Source of the DNA: Thioclava dalianensis
Lineage (GTDB): Bacteria > Pseudomonadota > Alphaproteobacteria > Rhodobacterales > Rhodobacteraceae
DNA length: 64,000 nucleotides
Assembly: GCF_000715505.1 (NCBI RefSeq)
Contig: NZ_JHEH01000003.1
Span: forward strand, 124,001-188,000
Direction: 5' to 3'
Both the position numbers and the translations under genes were made by a program. Within the stretch, counting starts at the first letter, position 1. Each line of letters opens with the position of its first letter. Under the pieces are notes generated by a model. It was not told the DNA's origin and did not search any database. It saw nothing but the letters and a program-made list of their open reading frames with translations. This document shows positions 60,212 to 64,000 of this stretch, in pieces.

Positions 60212-61108
60212 CTACTTGCCCAACGGGATGGCATAGGTGAGCTTGAAGACCCCGTCGTTCTCAAGCGTGTTGCGTGCGTAGATATCAGTCATGTAATAGG
60301 CGCTGAGCGAGCCCTTGCCGAGCTTCGTGGACACGCCCAGCCCCATGCCGACCTCACCGGCTTTGCCAAGCGTGGTCCCGCCGTAATACGCGCCGTGATT
60401 GCGGTCACTGGTCAACTGCCAGCGGCCATAGCCGACCAGCCCCGCGCTGAAGCCGCCCAAGTCCTTCATCGCCGTCCAGTCGACCTGAATCTCATTGCCC
60501 GAATGGTAGTCGGTATCCTTGTTTTTGCCGTAGACGTAATAGGTCGCCTGCGCCGTCAGGTTCCAACCGTCGCGCAGATAGCTGTAGCTTGCGCTCAGAC
60601 CGGCGGAATAGCTGTTCGAGCCGATATTGGGCCGCACGCCCGTCACATCGAACGAACCTGTGGGAAGACCAAGGGTCAGGCCGGTACTCACGAAGATGCC
60701 CGGGCGTACCATCCAGGTCAGGTTGAGCGGAATGAGCGAGATATCCCCGACCGAATTCTTGGACGACTTCCCCCCCGGTGTGGTCTGCGCGACATGCACG
60801 AACGGCACGATCGCAAGGGCGGAATAGCGCCCGCCAAGGATGGTCTGGGTGCCGGCATATTGCAAGGTCAGCACACTATAGGCGACCTTGACCTTCACCG
60901 GCAGCGGGTGGCCCGATCCGTCCACGATATTCCCGCGCTGCGCGGTCCCGTTGATCGAGAAGTAAAATCCGGGCGGCGGGGCTGCGCCCGTCGGAATGCC
61001 CACGGTCGCGCCAGTTGGCGTCAGGGGCGGCGAGCCGGGCTCGCGGGCCATAGCCATCGGCGCGCTTAGCGCCAGCATGGCCGCAAGGGCCAAAGTCTTC
61101 TTCATCAT
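60212..61108 (-). CDS. Outer-membrane transporter, phenol-degradation meta-pathway type (SphA-like)
   Basis: A 298-residue beta-barrel protein with a Sec signal (MMKKTLALAAMLALSAPMAMA). Alternating strands with aromatic girdles (GLSASYSYLRDGWNLTAQATYYVYG) and the C-terminal LTYAIPLGK fit the PF13557-type channels found with aromatic degradation genes. Probably lets hydrophobic aromatics cross the outer membrane. ATG 61108 lies 7 nt after GGAGGA. Confidence 0.82.
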   Translation of the reverse strand: MMKKTLALAAMLALSAPMAMAREPGSPPLTPTGATVGIPTGAAPPPGFYFSINGTAQRGNIVDGSGHPLPVKVKVAYSVLTLQYAGTQTILGGRYSALAIVPFVHVAQTTPGGKSSKNSVGDISLIPLNLTWMVRPGIFVSTGLTLGLPTGSFDVTGVRPNIGSNSYSAGLSASYSYLRDGWNLTAQATYYVYGKNKDTDYHSGNEIQVDWTAMKDLGGFSAGLVGYGRWQLTSDRNHGAYYGGTTLGKAGEVGMGLGVSTKLGKGSLSAYYMTDIYARNTLENDGVFKLTYAIPLGK

Positions 61109-61222
61109 TCTTGTGTCCTCCACTGTTTCTCCACGGTTTGTCAGACAAACCGCCTCCCTCCCCCCGGAGCGTAAGCTCCGGAGACAAACACCCGTTTTCG
61201 GGCGTATTCCTTTAAGTCAGGG

Positions 61223-62272
61223 TCAGCCTTTCGCGGGCGCGCGGGCGGCTTGCGCCTTGTCCTCCGTAGTTGGCTTGGGCCTGCGCGCAGCCAATGACGG
61301 GCCCGGAGGCCGACGCCGCGTCGGGAAAATCTGCAAGCCGGTGCGCTGCGCGATCACCCCCCAGATGCCCTGCGGGGCAAAGACCATCACGACAATCGCC
61401 GTGAGCCCCTGCAACAGCAGGAACATCTCTCCATTGTCCTGAAATGCCTGCTGGAGCACGAAATAGAGCGCAGTGCCAAGGATCGGCCCCTCCAACGTGC
61501 CGACACCTCCGATGATCACGATGAACAGGATCTTGATCTGCCAGCTCAGATCGAAGGCGCCCGACGGGTCGGCATACAGGATCGACAGGTAGTAGACCGC
61601 GCCGCCAAGCCCGCAGATCAGCGCCGACAGGATCAGGGCCGTGACCTTGGAGCGGCTCGCCCCGATGCCCACGCTGGCGGCGGCGACGTCATTGTCGCGC
61701 GTGGCCATCAGCCCCAGCCCGAAGCGCGAACGCAGCAGGATAAAGACCCCAAATTGCACCACGACCGCGAGCCCGATTGCCAGCCAGAACACCATGTCGG
61801 CGAAATGCGTCAGGTCCAGCTTGCTTGACTCCAGCATCACCCCGCGCGACGAGCCGACCCAGTCCCATTGACCGATCAGCAAGCGCACGCAATCGGCCAT
61901 CACCCAGATCCCGATTGAGAAATAGGCATCCCGCATTCGGTGCAGGAACAGCGCCATCACAGCCGCCGTGGCCATCGTGACCAGCCCCGCCACGCCGAGT
62001 GCCAACGGCAAAGGCAGTCCGAAGGCATTCATCGACATGAAGAGCGAATAGGCTCCGATCCCGATAAACACCTGATGCCCAAAGGACAAAAGCCCCGCAT
62101 AGCCGCTCAGAAGGTTCCAGCCCTGCGCCATGGCGAAAACGAGCAATATCTCCATCGGCAGGCGATTGTCCGAGGGCAGCCAGATCAGCCCCGCGAGGAG
62201 TGCGCCACAGATTGCGACGCCCGGAAGGTAGTCGCCCAAGAGGGCTGCGCGCGCGTGTCGGTTGGGCATCAT
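61223..62272 (-). CDS. livM: ABC transporter permease LivM family
   Basis: A 349-residue membrane permease of the branched-chain amino-acid family with about 10 helices; NLLSGYAGLLSFGHQVFIGIGAY and IGGVGTLEGPILGTALYFVLQQ are family marks. The C-terminus is a basic, proline-rich tail. Overlaps livH by 4 nt. In this context it is likely a hydroxycinnamate/aromatic-acid importer. Confidence 0.87.
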   Translation of the reverse strand: MMPNRHARAALLGDYLPGVAICGALLAGLIWLPSDNRLPMEILLVFAMAQGWNLLSGYAGLLSFGHQVFIGIGAYSLFMSMNAFGLPLPLALGVAGLVTMATAAVMALFLHRMRDAYFSIGIWVMADCVRLLIGQWDWVGSSRGVMLESSKLDLTHFADMVFWLAIGLAVVVQFGVFILLRSRFGLGLMATRDNDVAAASVGIGASRSKVTALILSALICGLGGAVYYLSILYADPSGAFDLSWQIKILFIVIIGGVGTLEGPILGTALYFVLQQAFQDNGEMFLLLQGLTAIVVMVFAPQGIWGVIAQRTGLQIFPTRRRPPGPSLAARRPKPTTEDKAQAARAPAKG

Positions 62273-63141
62273 ATCTTTTTCCTCGCAAACAGAAACGTCA
62301 CGTCGAAATGGCGCACGAGCAGGATCAGCAGGAAGGCAAGATGGCTGAACAGCGGCCCGGAATTGGGATTGAGCTTGAGCCCCACCACCTGAACGACGCC
62401 GAGAAAGATCCCCGCGATCAGCGAGCCGCGCAGCGAGCCCAGCCCGCCGATGATCACAACCTCGAAGGAGATCAGCAGCCGCTCCACGCCCGAATAGGGC
62501 GAGAACGATGAGCGCACCGCCAGCAACAGCCCCGCCACCGCCGCGAGCATGATCGCGAGCCCCATTGCGCTCGCATAGACCTTGCGGCGATCAAAGCCGA
62601 GCGTCTCGAGGATCTCGAAATCATCAGCCGCCGCCCGAAAGGCTCGCCCGATCGTGGTGCGCGTCATCAGCGCACCGACCGCAAGAAACAGCACGATCGC
62701 GATCGCGAAGATAATCAGCGGCAAGATCCCGATCGAGACCCCGAACAGCGTGATCCCCGCATCCTGAAGGCTGCCCAGATCGATGGCGCGGATATCGGTG
62801 CCAAAGACGCTGACCAGCGCGTTGCGGATGATGATCGACAGGCCCATCGTGGCGATCATCGCAGGCACCGGATTGGGTCCGATCAGCCGGTTGAGCAAGC
62901 TAAATTGCAGCAGCCAGCCCACCCCGAAGGCGATGATCGCAACCAGACAGACCACCACGAAGATGTTGAGCGGCATGACCGACAAAAGGGCAGCCCCCAG
63001 ATAAGCGCCCAGCACGATGAATTCGCCATGCGCGATATTGACGACCCGCATGATCCCGAAAGCCAGTGCCAGACCGAGGCCAAAGAGGCCATAAAGCCCT
63101 CCGACCATGACACCGTTGATGATGGCTATAAGAAGGCTCAT
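62269..63141 (-). CDS. livH: ABC transporter permease LivH family
   Basis: A 290-residue membrane permease with about eight helices; INGVMVGGLYGLFGLGLALAFGIMRVVNIAHGEF (about 9-41) and FEVVIIGGLGSLRGSLIAG are typical. Overlaps livF (ATGA at 63138-63141) and livM. Part of the Liv-type transporter encoded leftward. Confidence 0.88.
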   Translation of the reverse strand: MSLLIAIINGVMVGGLYGLFGLGLALAFGIMRVVNIAHGEFIVLGAYLGAALLSVMPLNIFVVVCLVAIIAFGVGWLLQFSLLNRLIGPNPVPAMIATMGLSIIIRNALVSVFGTDIRAIDLGSLQDAGITLFGVSIGILPLIIFAIAIVLFLAVGALMTRTTIGRAFRAAADDFEILETLGFDRRKVYASAMGLAIMLAAVAGLLLAVRSSFSPYSGVERLLISFEVVIIGGLGSLRGSLIAGIFLGVVQVVGLKLNPNSGPLFSHLAFLLILLVRHFDVTFLFARKKI

Positions 63142-63845
63142 GCTGCGGTCTCTCCGAAATAGGCGGCCTTGATCGCATCCATCCGGATCTCGCTTGAGGC
63201 ACCCTCAAGCGTCACCTGCCCCTTGAGCAGGCAATAGAGACGGTCGGACACGTCACGCGCCTTGACCGTGTCCTGTTCGACCAGAATGAGCGAAACGCCT
63301 GTTTCGCGGATGCGCGTGAAGCAGGTGTAGATGTCATTGATGATCGTGGGGGCGAGGCCCAGCGACAGCTCATCGCATAGCAAGAGGCGCGGATTGGTGA
63401 GCAACGCGCGGCTGATCGACACCATTTGCTGTTGCCCGCCCGAGAGGTTGCCCGCCAGAGAATAGCGCACCTCGCGCATCGCCGGAAACAGCTCATAGAC
63501 CGCAGCGAGCGTCCACGGCCCCGGGCGTGCCCGCGCCGCGCCCATCAGCAGGTTTTCCTCGACCGTGAGCGAGCCAAACAGCCGCCGCCCCTCAGGCACC
63601 AGCGCCACCCCTGCGCGCGCGATCTTGTCACAGCGCAGCCCGGTGATGTCGCGGCCATCGAGCACGACCCGCCCGTTGCGCACCGGCGTCAGCCCGATGA
63701 TCGCGCGCAGCAGGGTCGATTTGCCCGCCCCGTTCGCGCCGATGATCGCCACGGCCTCGCCTTGGCCTACACTCAGATCGACCCCAAACGTCGCCTGAAG
63801 GTCGCGATAAAAGACGTCGACTTTCTCAAGTGTCAGCAGTGTCAT
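63138..63845 (-). CDS. livF: ABC transporter ATP-binding protein LivF family
   Basis: A 235-residue ATPase: Walker A GANGAGKST (36-44), signature LSGGQQQMVSISRAL and Walker B LLLCDE. ATG 63845 is preferred to TTG 63854. Overlaps livG by 20 bp upstream and livH downstream. Confidence 0.88.
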   Translation of the reverse strand: MTLLTLEKVDVFYRDLQATFGVDLSVGQGEAVAIIGANGAGKSTLLRAIIGLTPVRNGRVVLDGRDITGLRCDKIARAGVALVPEGRRLFGSLTVEENLLMGAARARPGPWTLAAVYELFPAMREVRYSLAGNLSGGQQQMVSISRALLTNPRLLLCDELSLGLAPTIINDIYTCFTRIRETGVSLILVEQDTVKARDVSDRLYCLLKGQVTLEGASSEIRMDAIKAAYFGETAA

Positions 63846-64000
63846 CGACCGCAATCCCCAGATAAATTTCGTGTACGATGGCCGAGTCCATCACCTCGGC
63901 GGGCGGCCCCTCGATCAGCTTTTCGCCGAAATGCAGCACCATGATCCGGTCCGCGACCGCCATCAGCGCGTGTGCGATATGCTCGATCCACAAGATCGTA
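63826..64000 (-). CDS. livG: ABC transporter ATP-binding protein LivG family (3' end only)
   Basis: The last 58 codons of an ATPase gene that continues past the right edge. The fragment ILWIEHIAHALMAVADRI, VLHFGEKLIEGPPAEVM and HEIYLG is the switch-His and C-terminal region of LivG-type proteins. The stop at 63828-63826 lies inside livF. The terminal extension after EIYLG (IAVDDTADT) is slightly longer than usual. Confidence 0.85.
   Translation of the reverse strand, partial: TILWIEHIAHALMAVADRIMVLHFGEKLIEGPPAEVMDSAIVHEIYLGIAVDDTADT

Noticed and set aside
1-64000. CRISPR arrays, tRNAs, rRNAs, insertion sequences, integrases
   Set aside because: Looked for repeated spacers, cloverleaf-like segments, terminal repeats and transposase motifs by eye; none could be supported.

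Overview
The window is high-GC, densely packed DNA from an alphaproteobacterium. The ccmI-ruvX-DUF1289 neighbourhood, the IclR-type pca regulator, the hydroxyectoine genes (ehu/eut/doeA) and the glpDSTPQUV glycerol ABC operon all point to Rhodobacterales, probably Rhodobacteraceae; the genus cannot be fixed from this sequence. No rRNA, tRNA, CRISPR array, integrase or insertion sequence was seen. Almost the whole window is catabolic: transporters, their regulators, and pathways that feed the beta-ketoadipate route.

Layout. 1-339: 5' part of a sarcosine oxidase beta subunit. 0.5-2.8 kb: housekeeping ccmI, ruvX, DUF1289. 2.9-7.3 kb: a LysR gene, then pcaF-pcaJ-pcaI with a divergent IclR regulator (pcaR). 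7.4-10 kb: UDP-glucuronate epimerase, YtoQ protein, LacI regulator. 10-17.2 kb: ectoine/hydroxyectoine uptake and breakdown (ehuBCDA-eutB-eutC divergent from doeA and a GntR/FCD regulator). 17.2-21.1 kb: pcaC-H-G-B with divergent pcaQ. 21.2-22.8 kb: BCCT transporter. 22.9-31.6 kb: glycerol operon glpD-S-T-P-Q-U-V and divergent glpR. 31.7-32.2 kb: FKBP prolyl isomerase.

32.2-40.6 kb is the most striking region: a complete iac-type gene set for breakdown of the plant hormone indole-3-acetic acid (iacH-A-B-C-D-E-F-G-R in one direction and iacI in the other). Beside it (40.7-49 kb) lie a phenylacetaldehyde-dehydrogenase-like ALDH, a hydroxyquinol-type ring-cleavage dioxygenase, maleylacetate reductase, a LysR regulator, a VOC protein and a TRAP transporter. 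Two different repeated DNA motifs tie these together. A 15-bp box (ATTTACGGTAATATT) lies before iacH and iacI, with related boxes before maleylacetate reductase and lysR. A 43-bp element (37 of 43 identical) lies before the iac operon and before the TRAP operon. The lower pathway is of the hydroxyquinol type rather than catechol type, which suggests a hydroxylated indole substrate or a branch of the iac pathway not yet described.

49.1-54.9 kb: an AraC regulator divergent from an amino-acid permease, an ornithine-cyclodeaminase-family enzyme, a Rid protein and a DadA/DAO-type oxidase, probably an uncharacterised amino-acid route. 54.9-64 kb: a hydroxycinnamate (ferulate/p-coumarate) locus with DUF3237, a Tat-exported ABC binding protein, a MarR regulator with a tandem operator, hydroxycinnamoyl-CoA hydratase/lyase, acyl-CoA synthetase, an outer-membrane channel and a Liv-type ABC transporter (livM-H-F and the 3' end of livG).

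Taken together, hydroxycinnamates enter through CoA thioesters, can become protocatechuate and pass through PcaHG/PcaB/PcaC; the indole/hydroxyquinol branch arrives at maleylacetate and then beta-ketoadipate; both end at PcaIJ and PcaF. No pcaD, catA, vdh, pobA, doeB, eutA or glpK was found in the window.
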